A program made the translations under genes and the position numbers. The notes under the pieces are model-generated. The model saw only the letters and a list, made by a program, of their open reading frames with translations. It was not told where the DNA came from and did no database searches. A stretch of 64,000 nt of DNA, taken from assembly GCA_020466095.1 (NCBI GenBank), contig CM035806.1, positions 145,846,920-145,910,919 of the forward strand, written 5' to 3'. Shown here piece by piece: positions 1 through 12,395 of the stretch (positions within the stretch are counted from its first letter, which is position 1; every line of letters starts with the position of its first letter). This DNA is from Chlorops oryzae. Taxonomy: Eukaryota > Arthropoda > Insecta > Diptera > Chloropidae.

Positions 1-2200
1 GCCAACGCGAATGAACAAACCAACCGAAATGAGCCAACGAGGTTTGCTCCTTCATAATAAACGGTGCGGCTTAGATTTCTGTTACGATTTTATTGATTTC
101 ATTGAATTTCGGCTTTCGGTTTTCGGTTGTTGTTGTTGCTTTTACCCGTTGTTTTTCATTTTTGTTGTTTTTTGGAGTTCTCGACGAACCTCATCTCGTG
201 TGTTTCCTCCGATCGCGCTTCAATGCCATTCGATCGATCTATGACAAAGAAGTCGATCTGAACGAAGTCAACGAGAAAACGCTCGATGTATGTATGTATG
301 TATGTACATATATTTTCGATGCGCCCGAATGCGAGTGAATATTCAGCAAGTTCTGGGCTCGATTGGGCCCATGAATCACCGTTATGTTGAGCCAGCCCGG
401 TGTGTCTGTTGTGTGGCGTTGCAACGGTTCCCACGCTCAATTATCGCCTCTGACAGTTGCATCACCCTTGGGCGGCATCGATCTTAGCTGCCGATAGGCA
501 ACGATAGGTGCGTATGGGCGCATTTGCGTCTCTAATGATTAGCATTTCATTCAAATTCACCAAAATGTTAACCCACGTTGATGCTATGCCCAATATTTCT
601 TGCGAACTTTCCGTATACAAGCTACCATGCTACCATGCTACCATGAGGTTGAGGTTGACTTGGGGTGGGGGTCCTCTTAACGAAGAGATCGCCATCGATA
701 TGAATGCCTTTCGGATGGTAGATGAGTTGGAGGTTTTCTCATGCTTTTCCCCTAAAACGCCTAAAATGGACTCAGCCTTTTTGCGAGCAGATGTGTTTGG
801 CGTACTCCCGACTCAGGTTTCGATGAAGGGCTCAAAAGTTTTCTTGCGATATTCTTGAATGCTGGAAAATGATTTTCTTTCTTTTTGGTTGTGAATTTGG
901 GGCCGACCCAGCGACAGAGCCGTATTGTTTACTTCAAAGGGGACCCGGGAAAAAATCCTGAGTCTGAGCCCGGAACTCCTCTCTACGTCTTAAATGGGTG
1001 GAAGTAACCAAGCAAGAAACGTTGCCAGTTACATTCATGAGTCTTTTCAATCAGTGGCGTAGCGAGAAATTTCGGGCATTTGGGGCAGGCACGTGCAGGA
1101 AATGCCGCCCCCTCCAATCGGCCTCAATAAAAATACCTTCATAAAAATTGAAATATGATTTGGCGCCCGGAGCAACTGCTCCATTCGCCCCCCTCACTAC
1201 GCTACTGTTTTCAATTATTCTACGCAACAAAATTTGCTTGGATGAATCATGTTGCCAAAAAAAAAAAAAAAAAAAAAGGAAAAAAAGTTTGTAGCAAAAT
1301 TTGTTCTCCTTGTCGCATATTGAATCAGCATTCAGACTCCAATGCAGCTTTTTGCATTTTTCAATTCTAAATTCCGAAAGCTCAAACCTCGGTGGCAAGC
1401 GAGCTTTAGAATATTTGGGGCTACCGATATCGTGCCGTTTCAGTGTCGGACCTCAATTTGGAAAATCGCGATTACATTTGGAGCCCATGTTTCGCTCTTT
1501 TCAACTGTGATTAGTTTTAAGTAATGGTCAACGAGCCAGATGGAGGCACAGAGACCGAGAGGGATAGAGATACAGACGTCCTCATTGCGTGGGCGTTAAA
1601 GCAGCACTGCGTGCGAACTGCGAACACTTCAGGGTTCAATTGGAAGAGATTCCGGTTGTGGCCAAATGTGTTTATCCATCGCTGCCCGCTCTCTAAGCGT
1701 TCATAAGTTTGCGGGATGGAATTGACTTTGAACTTTACGTCGTTCACATTGTCGTTTCAATATAGAAACAAACACACACACACTCACACAGACCACAGTG
1801 CAGTCTCAGCCGAAGCTAAAGGTGAACCAGCAGCGTGCCAATCAAGAAATCCGTCGATCGCAGTGAGCCGCAGACACCTACACGCTGGCAATTGCGCATG
1901 TTCCTTTCTGACGGCACTGCGGGTCCATGTCCACCTTTATTCATTGTTTTGATCTTGTTCGTTAATGCTGGCGACCACTGCGACCCCAAAAGCTGCCGAA
2001 TTGACACAGTATTGCGCCACCATCGTCAAGCATCGGTGTCGGTAGGTAACTTGTGCATACTCGTATAATGTCAGAAGGTGTCATGGTCATAGCTCAAATC
2101 GGGATGTATTAAGTTTGAGGTTTCAGTGTTGCCATAATATTTATGAATGTAGACATTATTATTGATCTGTTTTTTTTATTTTTTTTATTATTTTTTTCAC
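1..2200. other. noncoding DNA, no gene recognised
   Basis: Ordinary AT-rich noncoding sequence. It contains a GTATGTAT run near 288-306, a threefold CTACCATG repeat near 621-643, a homopolymer A run at about 1256-1277 and a short CACA tract near 1770-1790. The best open frame (508-858, 116 codons) has no domain I recognise and no splice or codon-use support, so I leave it out. Nothing regulatory can be assigned. Confidence 0.6.
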
Positions 2201-2561
2201 AGTATCCCAGCTGGCATTTTTCGAAATTTTTGATCAAAAGCGAGTCTTTTTCGAGTCGCCTTTCTGAGATCAAGAGATCAAATATGCGCTCGTTTTCTGA
2301 TCAAAAATGATACTTTTGTCGGGAGTTATTGGAACCCTAGTCGCGACTCTTCTTAGGGAATCATACTACGACTCATATTTGCTATCATATCGGAGTCTTC
2401 TACGACTCATATTTATAATCATATTTATAATCAAAAATAAATAAAAAAAATAAAATTTAAAAAAATCTTTTTTAAATCATTACATATTTTTGGCTTTTGG
2501 CTCTTTTATATGTATTATTATTAGAGCTCGGATTTGGAATATTTTGAATTTTTTTGAATTA

Positions 2562-3493
2562 CTCGAGATAACGTCAACTAATTAAAACCGTGAGTGTTGA
2601 CGTTTACCAGATTGTTGACGTTTATGATTGTCCTCATTTTAGATCAAAATAAAGTTGGAATTTTTGATTTAAACGTTATTTTAGTATTCATACTAAAACC
2701 AACCAATAATCTGATTCAAACAAATGTTTATGAAAGTATTTGGAAAAATTGAAAAAATATTTTATATGAGATCATGCCACTTTCGGTTTTTAGAGATCAT
2801 TTTATACGCGCAACGTCAACAAGTTCGAAAACACTATTGAAAAAACAGAGCAAAAACTAGATTGTACGCACAAAGGGAGATTCCGGGAATTCTGAGAATT
2901 CGTATTCTACAGGGTGTCCTGTTGGGAAGTACATTCCTTAAAAGAGGTGGTAGGGGGGGTCCAAGATGAACCAAAAATCATATGTGAGGGTGCACCCCTG
3001 AGAAGTTATGTGGCTTTAAAGTTTTTTGACACTAAGTCCAGAAAAACAATTCTCCCACACCAATGGTTAATTGTAGAAAAAAACAATTTTTTAATGTAGT
3101 TTGAAAGTCAATTGTATGTGCTTTTAGGCAAAATTAAATTAATGGTAAAAATTTGACCCATTGAAGGAAAAATAAACGGTCAAAGTGAAAAATTCTGAAA
3201 AAACTTTCAATTTTTTTTTTTTACTTTGGAAGCCATTTTGATATGAAAAGTGTGCAATTAACACCCATTTTTTTTATTTTATTCAAAATGCTGGATCGAT
3301 TACCATTAATTTGGTACCTCATATGTCAACGGGACACCCTGTATACGTAATTCCAGCTAAAATTTTCTATTAAGCAGAGTTTACCTTTTGGAGCTTTTAG
3401 GTTTTGTTGACGTTTTAGAATAGTCAATGTAAATAAAAAAGTGTTGAAGTTTTGGGGTGTTGACGGAATAGGGGGTTGACGTTATCCCGAGTG
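2562..3493. mobile_element. TIR element with GTTGACGTT subterminal repeats
   Basis: It lies inside the GAGCTCGG element. Its ends are inverted: ACTCGAGATAACGTCAAC at the left, and ACTCGGGATAACGTCAAC read on the opposite strand at the right (3475-3491). GTTGACG/CGTCAAC recurs inside each end (near 2596, 2612, 2812, 3407, 3460, 3475), which looks like a transposase-binding array. TA flanks both sides. It is itself broken by a CAGGGTGTCC MITE. No coding sequence is seen. Confidence 0.55.
2910..3341. mobile_element. CAGGGTGTCC MITE, complete copy
   Basis: The termini are CAGGGTGTCCTGTTG on the left and CAGGGTGTCCCGTTG (opposite strand) on the right. They are flanked by TA at 2908-2909 and 3342-3343, consistent with a Tc1/mariner-type TA target duplication. 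The 432-bp interior matches the copy starting at 53377 almost throughout. It has no coding capacity. It is the innermost and so youngest layer of this nest. Confidence 0.7.
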
Positions 3494-3810
3494 TACTGTT
3501 TTTTGATTTTTTTGAATTTTTTGATTTTTTTTGAATATTTTATTCACTAAAGTAGGCTTTTTTTTTTGTTAATTTGACAATTCAACATTTTAATAGGCAT
3601 ACTAAATCGAATTAATTTGGAATTTTTGACTGTGAATTTTTTGAATATTTTGAATTTTTTGCATTTTTTTTTTGAAATTTTTTGAATATTTTGAATATTT
3701 TGCATTTTTGCATTTTTTTAAAATATTTTTTGAATATTTTTTTGATTTTTTTTTTCATTTTTTTTACATATTCAAATTCCGAGGCATAATTATCATTATA
3801 GATTCAAGAT

Positions 3811-3893
3811 TTTTTTTTCCTCGCCTTATGTGGGATTTGAACCTAGGAACTCTCGTTTTCTAGTCCTGTGCTCACCCGTCGACGCCAAGCTTT
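3811..3893 (-). repeat. tRNA-like segment (pol III A/B-box type)
   Basis: Read on the minus strand, an A-box-like stretch (AGCTTGGCGTCGACGGGTGAG) is followed about 45 nt later by a B-box match GGTTCAAATCCCA and then a run of A. On this strand no long T terminator follows directly. The acceptor ends do not pair into a seven-base stem, so this is not a functional tRNA. It is a tRNA-derived module inside the nested transposon stack. Confidence 0.5.
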
Positions 3894-3931
3894 CCCAATC
3901 GAAAGTCGTGGAAATTTTTCGTTTATAACTA

Positions 3932-4169
3932 GAGCGTGTATTTTTAAGCATTTATAAAATTGAAGCGTACTTTATGGGGCAAAAAATTTGTTCAATTTAC
4001 ATAAAGTTAAGATTCAAATCGATTTTTAGCCTATTAAAGACTTTTTCAAAGCTAGGAAATCCCCTTGAAGTTCAAATTCGCTACTTATTTCCAAAATGGT
4101 GATAAGAAAAAAAAATATCCCCCCCACAAAGTATGCTTCAAATTTATAAATGCTTAAAAATACACGCTC
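3932..4169. mobile_element. 238-bp MITE with about 39-bp terminal inverted repeats
   Basis: The left end GAGCGTGTATTTTTAAGCAT continues as a near-perfect inverted copy of the right end for about 39 bp, with only two or three mismatches. It is flanked by TA at 3930-3931 and 4170-4171. It is non-coding. Classification as a TA-inserting (Tc1/mariner-like) MITE rests on the ends and flank only. Confidence 0.75.
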
Positions 4170-4473
4170 TATTTATAACTTAAAATTCGAGTTCCATTCA
4201 ACTCAATTTTGAGTCAAATATTGAGTGCAATATAAGATAGAAACAATTTGAATGATCATATTTCAATCCCCTACGTGATTAATTGGCGATTGCTCTATAT
4301 TTTGTTTTTGTAATTTGAATACGACTCGCTTTTGAAACATTTTGGAGAGTCGCTTTCGTGTCTTCTTTTAATCATGCATGTGATCAATCATTTTCTAATC
4401 ATGAAGGGGGCTCGAAAAAGACTCGTAAATGAATCTTCTCATAAAACCGTCTTCCAAATGTTGGGTGGAATGT

Positions 4474-7400
4474 ACCTTCAAAAACAGAAAAAAAAAACGA
4501 AAAAAAAACAACAAAAGCAAGAAAATGAGGTTGTATATGTGAAAGCTTACTTGTGCAATATGGTAACCCTTAACCTTTGACCTTCTTCAACACCTAATAG
4601 CACTCGATAAAAGCTCCATGTCCCTTCGAAAAGCTGTGTAGTTAGCAATTCAATTTTTGACCATTTGCGGCTGGTCTCTGGCCTTTGGAGATAAACAAAA
4701 AAAAAATAAAGAAAATTCAAAAAAAAAAAAATAAATAAATAAAAATAAAAAAAACAACAGCGGAACGTTTTTACGCTTTTCAATTGTTTAAAAACGACTG
4801 TCGCTGCTGCTGGCTGCTGGCTGCCGGCTGCCGTCGTCCGTTGCCATTTTAGTCAATTTATGCTTGTAGATGCCATGTTCTTGCTTGTCCAAGGCACCTA
4901 ACAATGGCCAATACGTTCGGTTGCCGTTTTGCGTGTTCGCCAGCGCTCCTGTCCGCTCCTGTCCCGCACTGTCCGCCGGCCCCATGCATGCGCCTGTGAG
5001 TGTGCTCCGCTGCGTGCGTGTGTTTGTTTCTCCCTCTCTCTTTTTCGCTCTCTATGTTTGTGTGCATGTGTGTGTGTAAGGTTTGTTACATATTTTTGCA
5101 CTCTTAATGTTATTGTTATTGTTGCTGCAGTTTTTGTTATTGTGTCTTACTTTTTGGCACATATTGTTTATGCTTCATACTTGGCTCCTTTGAATTCCCT
5201 TCCGTTTTGGCGCTTTGCAGTTCGGCGGATTTTTTTATATTTTTATATTTTTTTTTTTTTTTACTATTTCTTCGTCGCTGCGCTTAGACATTTGTCATTT
5301 GCCATTTTAAGTCAAGCATGACACGCGCTTTTGCACTTTTTGTCAGCACCGAAAAAGAAACGGTAACAAACCGTACAACAACAACAACTACAACAACAAC
5401 AACTGCAACAAGCAACAAGAACAATTGCAACAAAAAGCAATTTATGCAAATTTTGGTTTTTCTAGCGCACAATTTGAAGGCAAGAGCGCAGAAACCATAT
5501 AACTCCAGATTCTATTGCGCCTTGTTAGTATGTCATTTGTTGTTGCTATTGTTATTGTTTTATTTTTTTTTTTTTTGTTCTTTTGTATTTTTGTTGTGTT
5601 AGTTTTGTTGCTATTTTTGCCATTTCTGTTGATCAATGGACAATCGCTTGTTACAACAACAAAAACAAAAAGAAGAACAAGCGCAGTTGCCAAAAGTTGA
5701 CTTCAATGGAATATCACATCAAAGTCGAGCCGAACTGCAGCACAGGCCGAAGTGAGACGCACGGAGCGGAGAGAGCCCCCTGTTTTTGCTCTCTTTTTTT
5801 TTTTTTGGAAATTTCATTGTCCACAAAGGTGTCCTAAATGCCGTGGGAATTTTAAGGATGTACCTAGATAGCTCAAGATCATTGAGAGTAGTACAATATG
5901 TTTTGCTTTCCTTTCAAAATCGATGGGGGGAAATCTTCCAGCTGCACTCTATAGACGGTCTTATGTGTGTTGCGTTACGCCGTCTAACTAGCAGCATTGT
6001 GAGGGAGTTGGTGGAACGAAGGGGACGAAATAGTGAACTTTGGTTCGTACTTTCGGGGCGCGCTGCAATTCTATATTCAAATTGTTTTCAAGGGGTTCAG
6101 AGTTTCCCTTGGGGAAGGGCACGACTACCTTACCATGCTATGAGTTCTTCTTGATTTTGTCTTCTTTGGTTTCGCAATATTCCCAGGGGGGGCGTGGCCA
6201 TGTTTGGAAGAAAAAGTTCCTTCTGAATCGGAAATTTCTCTCAAAGGGTTTTGCAGGCGCTAAGTCTAGACAGCCAGACTGAAAATGTGCCAAAAAGTTC
6301 TTTCATAAAGGCCAACCTGACCGACGGTAGTGCTCTATATTATTGTTGTTGGTTTCTGTATTTCATGATTTTGTTGTTTTTTTATATTTTTTATTTAATT
6401 TCAATTTTTTTTTTTTTTTTTTTTCTTCTTGCAAAGACCGAATGGAAGGCTTATCTGCATAGTCGCGCAGAGTCTTTCCGGCTTGCGTACATCATCAATT
6501 ACACGGCATTAGCTTAATCCTTTACTCCATCTGCAGTTTCGAATGATCGCAGCTTCTAGCAGCACCGATTTGTGGTCCATACTCCAGAGCCCCATTTTGC
6601 CTCCACGCGAGCTCATTTATTGGTCTCTTCTGCGTCGCGCGTCGCAATTCGCACGCCTCGTGCTTCGTCTTCGATTCGTTTTGTGATTTTGTGACACTAA
6701 ACAGCACTTTGTGTTCCTGTCCTCGTGTTTTGCTGCCATCAAGCGGACAGACGGGACGACAGAGAGACAGGAACAGCAACAGAAACAGCAACAGCGATAG
6801 AGACAGACAGACAGACAGACATGCGGACGTTTACAACAGCGTAAAGCGCAACCGTGAGACGTTGTGCCAGCTGTCGCCAATGTAGCCGCAGCGGCAGCAG
6901 CCACAAATGGTATAACATGGGGAAATCTCGATGCGAATGAGTGAATGGCAGCCTCGTCCTCGTCCTCGTCCAAATCTTTGTCGCCTTTGCCGTCGTAGTC
7001 CCCGTTGCCATTCGACCGCGCCAAACTACCCAACGACGCGTCGTTTTGATCGACCACAGGATGGTGTCGATTATGTTGCGCAAGCGAACGGCCTACGCAA
7101 GTCAATTTTGCACGGAGCAACATGCGCCAGAAGCACGAGGAGCCGTGCAGGCCGAAGCAGCAGGAGCAGCAAGACAAAGAAAAGACGAAAAGGCAACAGA
7201 AAATGCCAGCCAAGCCAAGGAAAGAAGAACTGCAGCACCAGCATCAGACAAAACGCCAGATAATGTTGACGATTTGGTGCCTGCCGCAGTGCGTTGGTCC
7301 CATCGTCGCATCGGATCGCGCGTCGCCTTTCGTTCGGATTCATCCCACACACAATTGGACATATGCGCAAGCGCGAACGATTGCATCGCCGCAGCGGCAG

Positions 7401-8300
7401 CCGCAGCCGCACCGGACCGACCGACCGACCGAGAGATTGAGACTCGTCGTTCTTCGGACGTCTGTCGTCTACCGTCTGTCGTCTTCGGTCTTCGGTCTTC
7501 GGTCTGTCGTTTGTCGTGTGTTGTGCTCAATTACATCCAACCGTATTACTCGGCTAAGTGCATTCTGCTATAATGAAGCCATGTTCATTCTTGTTACACG
7601 CGACGCCTCGGAAAGCCAACGCCATTCAAGTGCTGATGATGCGCTTAGATGGGGTCATTATTGCCAATCTAATTGGGCTCAAAGATTGAGTGAGTGACAA
7701 AGAGAAAGGACGGGGCCACGTAGCGATCGAAAGTGATACAAAAACAAACAAACAAATTCAACGTTTCTCCCCAAAAAGATCTCCACATCAGGATATCATA
7801 CATAACTCAACTTCAAGTGTTTTCTTTTGTTTTTTTTTTTTTTTTTGCGGAGCATTTAAGTCTACTGGGTTGATGATTGCTGACAATCATGCCTTCATTT
7901 ACATTCCTTCATACACTCGTACCGTGTCACTGGAAAGAGCTTTGGTCCCATAAATTTTTTTGGCTCCCTTATCGTGGCGGGAGATTCTAACAACGATCTT
8001 TCAGTTTTAACTTTCTTCCGTTTCGTTCCGCACACACCATCCGCCGTTCTTTTTTGGTTCAGAGGAGTCACCACCATAGCCCACTGACCTTACAACATGG
8101 CATAGCGTCATGCAAGACATGACGTGCTTGATGATTTCCAGGAGATTTTGCACTGACAAAATTTATGACACTCCGGAATAACTGTGAATGGCCATGGTTT
8201 GTGCGTCTTTGAATATCTTGGCATCATCACCCCCAAGTAAACCTTGAGCAAATTTTCGTATTGTCACCGCTGCAGCAGCAGATACAAAGGAAAGATAACA
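4474..8300. other. noncoding DNA with a GC-richer patch at 6600-7570
   Basis: Mixed noncoding DNA with (CAA)n at 5376-5410 and several long T runs (5248, 5563, 5798, 6406, 7827). From about 6600 to 7570 the base composition is GC-richer and open frames of about 190-210 codons overlap in several frames on both strands. Inside are short tandem motifs (GACA)n at 6803-6822 and TCGGTCT/TCGTC repeats at 7450-7510. I recognise no domain in any of these frames. Overlap of long frames on both strands argues for stop-poor composition rather than a gene. Confidence 0.5.
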
Positions 8301-8304
8301 AACA

Positions 8305-8660
8305 ACAAAAAGAGAAAGAGAGAAAGAGAGAAAGAGAGAAAGAGAGAAAGAGAGAAAGAGAGAAAGAGAGAAAGAGAGAAAGAGAGAAAGAGAGAGAGAA
8401 AGAGAGAAGAGAGAGAAAGAGAGAAAGAGAGAAAGAGAAGAGAAGAGAGAGAAGAGAGAGAAGAGAGAAAAGAAGAAAGAGAGAAAGAGAGAAAGAAGAG
8501 AAAAAGAGAGAAAGAGAGAAAAGAGAAGAAAGAGAAAGAGAGAAAGAGAGAAAAGAAAGAGAAAAGAGAGAAAGAGAGAAAAGAGAGAAGAAAGAGAGAA
8601 AGAGAAGAAGAAGAGAGAGAGAGAGAAAGAGAGAAGAGGAAAGAGAAGAGAGAAAAGAAA

Positions 8661-8695
<35 letters not shown>

Positions 8696-9070
8696 AGAGA
8701 GAAAGAGAGAAAGAGAGAAAGAGAGAAAGAGAGAAAGAAGAGAGAAGAGAAAAGAGAAAGAGAGAAAGAGAGAAAGAGAGAAGAGAAAGAAAGAGAAAAG
8801 GAGAGAAGAAGAAAAGAGAAAGAAAGAAAGAGAGAAAAGAGAAGAGAAAGAGAGAGAAAGAGAGAAGAAGAGAGAAAGAAAGAGAAAAGAAGAGAAAGAG
8901 AAGAAGAGAGAGAAGAAGAGAAAGAGAGAAAGGAAGAAAGAAAAGAAGAGAGAAAAAGAGAAAGAAAGAAAAACCGAAAGAAAAGGAGAGAGAGAGAAAA
9001 GAGAATGACAGAAAGAGAAAAAAAAGAGCAAGCGAGAAAGAGATAAAGAGAGCAACAGATCTAGAGAGCA
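8305..9070. repeat. GAGAAA purine tract, about 750 bp
   Basis: An almost pure purine stretch on the plus strand made of degenerate (GAGAAA)n with AAGAGAGA variants. It produces stop-free frames of about 260 codons on the plus strand and about 300 codons on the minus strand, made only of R/E/K or S/L/F; these are composition artefacts. Long mirror-symmetric purine tracts can adopt triplex DNA (known for such sequences; not tested here). Confidence 0.9.
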
Positions 9071-11785
9071 AGAAAGACTGATTTTGAGAGAAGAGGGAAT
9101 TGCATCATTGAAAAGTGAAACCGTTTATATGAACAAATATTGCCGATGCATTGCATTTGTGCTGCCGGATAGCTTTATTGTTGCGATGAAGACCGCTAGA
9201 AAACGTCGATCGTTGGTATATACAGTATGGCTGACTGAGATTGCAGTCCTCAGAATGCGACTGATTCTTTTGGGCATGCACTGAGGATATAATAGCACTC
9301 TTGAAACCATTTCACCATTTCGTTGCTCTAAGCGGCGCGTGGCAACAGCTGAAGCGCGGACTCATTTGCTTTCCATTGTTTCAGTTTATGTGCCGTAATT
9401 CGAAAAGAAAAAAAAAATGAAAAATAAAAAAAAAAAAAAAAATGCAAAAGCGTCCAAATGTTAGCCACATACATACATACGAAATACTCGTACAACGGTC
9501 GACGAGAGAACGACGACCGAGCGATGACCGCAAAGTGGTGCAGTCTGGTCCGGTACATTTCGAGGAAGGCGTAAAAAAATTGAAATGTTGCACTCAACGA
9601 AATGCTGCCAACGACCGATCGGGCGAACGATCGACCGAATGAGCTCCATTGTTCCTATTTCAGGCTTTGTTTTGACCGCTTTAGAGCTCCGTTGAATGGC
9701 TTACTAGCTCACCAACTCGCCAGTGAGACGTCTACTACTATTTGAGGCTATCAGGTGCCACAGCAACTAAGTACCGCCCGTCCGTCGCACTGACATTCGT
9801 TTGCGGTTAGTGACGGCTGATATTTGCGCCAGTTCATGCTGCCGCTGTTGCCTATTGCACAGTGGACGGTGGACGGTGGACGGTGGATGGTTGACGGTGG
9901 ATGGCAGTGTTGTCTATATCGTAGAAATCAATAAAATAGTAACGAATGCCACCACCAAAACAAAAAACCACCAGCGCCATCACCACCAATGGAGGAAAAC
10001 AAAAGCAATCGGCATCGTTGCGCAGAGTGGACAATTGATTGTGCGGTAGAGCACAATGCCACCAAACCTTCCTGCCCATCTACCCATCCACCGGTCCGCC
10101 GATCCACCGATCTACCCACCTGCATGCCTGCCTGGCTATCTAACTACATGTGGCATGTAATCTCAGTGCTTTCACCAGCCGCAAGGCACGAATATTTATT
10201 TTGTTTGCACAAAGACCACTCGGGGATCCCACTCACATGTATGGGGTAATGCGAGATAATGATAGTGCGGGCCAGTAGTTCAGGACAACTCACACAGCAA
10301 ATGCAAATCGATGCAAGAAGCGGACAATGGAATTCGGTCTTATGATTCAAAATGAATTAATGTTTCGGCAGAACTATTTAGTTAGGTGAAAACGGACGGA
10401 CGGTGATCGGACAGACAACAATTTGGTTGCATCTTCCGCAATGTCGGTTCGCTCTCAACAACAGGCGCTCGGTGACAAGCCATCAATCAGATCGATGAAG
10501 ATCGGATGATTGCTTGCGGGTGTTATTCCTTGTATTTTTGTCAACCGTTTATTGCAATGCAAATAATCTTAGAATTAGAAATTTTCCAATCAGATTTGTT
10601 TCAATTAGAATTTTTCCAATCAGATTTGTTTCAATTAGAATTTTCCAATCAGATTTTTTCAATTAGAATTTTTCTCAATTAGATTTTTTCCAATTAGAAT
10701 TTTTAAAATTAGAAATCATCCAATTGGAATTCCGAAAATAAGTCATTTTATGACTGGTTATGATGAAAATGCCCGTTGTTGACAACGCTGACGGTGAGTG
10801 TGACCGTCAACACTCAACGATTTATGTTGCTTGCAACAATATGTTATATGGTTGCATTGACAGTGTGTCACGTCGGGCTGGTCGGCTAGGTGGCTGTCAT
10901 GTCGCAGACACGTCGCGACGACAACGTTTCAGGTTTAAATTTCGCATGCCGAAAAGTGTGCCATGGCACGCACCTACAAGCACCCGACACCACCAACTGC
11001 CGTCGTCCGCGAGCGCTCTAAACGGCGTCCATTGCTCTTGCTGACTAATGCCATCGCTGCTGTCTGAAATGTATCAAGATCGAGTTCGTTGACAAATTGT
11101 CATTGGAAGGTGAGTGAAAAGTTATGTACTCGAGAATTTCAACCAGAAAAAAACCCAAAACAAAAATTCGTTCTTTGTTGAATTGAGAACAAAAAAAAAA
11201 AAAAGGTCTCGGGCTTAAGCTACCCTATGCACGGTTTGGCCGAAAAGTGCGATGATCATCTGTGACATACATACATACATATATTGAGTTTGTTGTGCGA
11301 CAAACGTGGATCGTTGCGATAAACGCACATGGATCAAATGCCAAAACTGACGTTTACTTCGCTGCGATTTTAGCGATGACGGAAGAATTTTGCCAGACTA
11401 ATGTGCTGCATTCACTCTAAAAAGAATTTAGATGCTTTCAGTGGTGCATTATCTTAGGCTCGAACATGTCTTCGATGTAGTCACATACAGTAACAAGGCA
11501 TCAAGCGGGTACTCGTTGTTGTTTTGACTGTTTTCATCGTTGTTGCCAAAATCTTGTCACATTTGCACGTTCAATTTCTTTTGCCATTACACATGCGAAT
11601 CGATTGAAATGTTACTCGACTCGTCGCAAAACAAGTCATTAAATTCGGAAAATGAGAAAAAAAGGCAACTCCAAAGTGCCTTATTATGTTTTCTGCGATT
11701 CGAATGGAACACCCTATTACTGCATTGGCTGCAGACCCAGTAGGAATTATATGGCATTTCGGATTTTCATGCTCAGGGCATCGAG
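9071..11785. other. noncoding DNA
   Basis: No gene is recognised. It contains GGACGGTGGA short repeats at 9864-9902, an A-rich run near 9405-9442, a TACA run near 9468 and an ATACATACAT run near 11269. A roughly 30-bp degenerate repeat is listed separately. Confidence 0.6.
10570..10735. repeat. Degenerate tandem repeat of about 25-30 bp
   Basis: Five to six copies of CAATTAGAATTTTTCCAATCAGATTT with shortening towards the right end. It is AT-rich and non-coding. Confidence 0.7.
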
Positions 11786-12395
11786 GTAGAGTGAGAGAGA
11801 GAGAGAGAGAGAGGAGAGAGAGCAAGAGAAGAGAAGAGAGAGAGAGGCAGAGAGAGAGGACGAAGGAAGAAGAGCGAGACGAAGAGAGAGAGAGGAGGCG
11901 AGAGAGGAGAGACGAGAGGAGAGAGAGCGAGAGAGGAGAGAGAGAGAGAGCGAGAGAGAGGAGAGAGAGAGAGGAGCAGAGAGAGAGAGAGAAGAGAGAG
12001 AGCGAGAGAGGAGAGGAGAGAGAGAGAGACGAGGAGAGAGAGCGAGAGAGAGAGAGAGCGAGAGAGAGAGCGAGAGAGAGAGGAGGAGAGAGAGCGAGAG
12101 AGAGAGAGAGAGAGAGCGAGGAGAGAGCGAGAGAGAGAGCGAGAGAGGGAGAGAGAGAGAGAGAGCGAGAGGAGCGAGAGAGGAGCGAGAGAGGAGCGAG
12201 AGAGGGCGAGAGAGAGGCGGAGAGAGGGCGAGAGAGCGCGAGAGAGAGAGCGAGAGAGGCGAGAGAGGCGGGAGAGAGGGAGGAGACGGAGAGAGAGTGG
12301 GAGAGAGGGAGGAGTGGAGAGAGTGGGAGAGAGTGGGAGAGAGTGGGAGAAAGTGGGAGAGATTGAGAGATAGTGAGAGAGTGTGAGAGAGATAG
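11786..12395. repeat. GAGAGAGC purine-rich tract, about 600 bp
   Basis: Plus-strand GA dinucleotide-like array with frequent C interruptions (GAGAGAGC, GAGGAGC), ending in GAGAGAGTGG variants near 12290-12390. Stop-free R/E-rich and S/L-rich frames here are artefacts. Confidence 0.9.

Larger units (their letters stand above)
2524..3788. mobile_element. AT-rich GAGCTCGG/CCGAGGCA element, split by an insertion
   Basis: The left end reads TA-GAGCTCGGATTTGGAATA at 2522-2541. The rest resumes after a nested insertion at about 3496 and runs through TTTGAATATTTT/TTGCATTTTT repeats to ACATATTCAAATTCCGAGGCA at about 3788. The internal block around 3545-3640 (TTTTTGTTAATTTGACAATTCAACATTTTAATAGGCATACTAAATCG, written here only as its key part) recurs near 16975, 17800, 53200 and 59570, so this is a dispersed family. 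It has no coding capacity. The TA flank suggests a Tc1/mariner-type non-autonomous element. The name is unknown to me. Confidence 0.55.
2205..4473. mobile_element. Composite DNA transposon with GAGTC subterminal arrays (approximate ends)
   Basis: The outer layer of a nested transposon stack. Between about 2240 and 2420 the motif GAGTC (CGAGTC, ACGACTC) occurs five times in both orientations. Between 4320 and 4430 it occurs again three times (ACGACTCGC, GAGAGTCGC, AAGACTCG). Such motif arrays just inside both ends are typical of transposase-binding subterminal regions. The outer ends are weakly inverted: CCCAGCTGGCATTT near 2206 against CCCAACATTTGG read on the other strand near 4465. Inside lie three further nested elements, a 238-bp MITE and a minus-strand tRNA-like segment. 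The ends are inferred and could be off by tens of bases. No transposase remains are visible. Confidence 0.45.

Noticed and set aside
508..858. 116-codon open frame
   Set aside because: No recognisable domain, no splice signals or homologues that I can name, and ordinary noncoding surroundings.
8163..9071. Stop-free frames of 254-302 codons on both strands
   Set aside because: They consist only of R/E/K or S/L/F and arise from the GAGAAA repeat; there is no domain and no start context.
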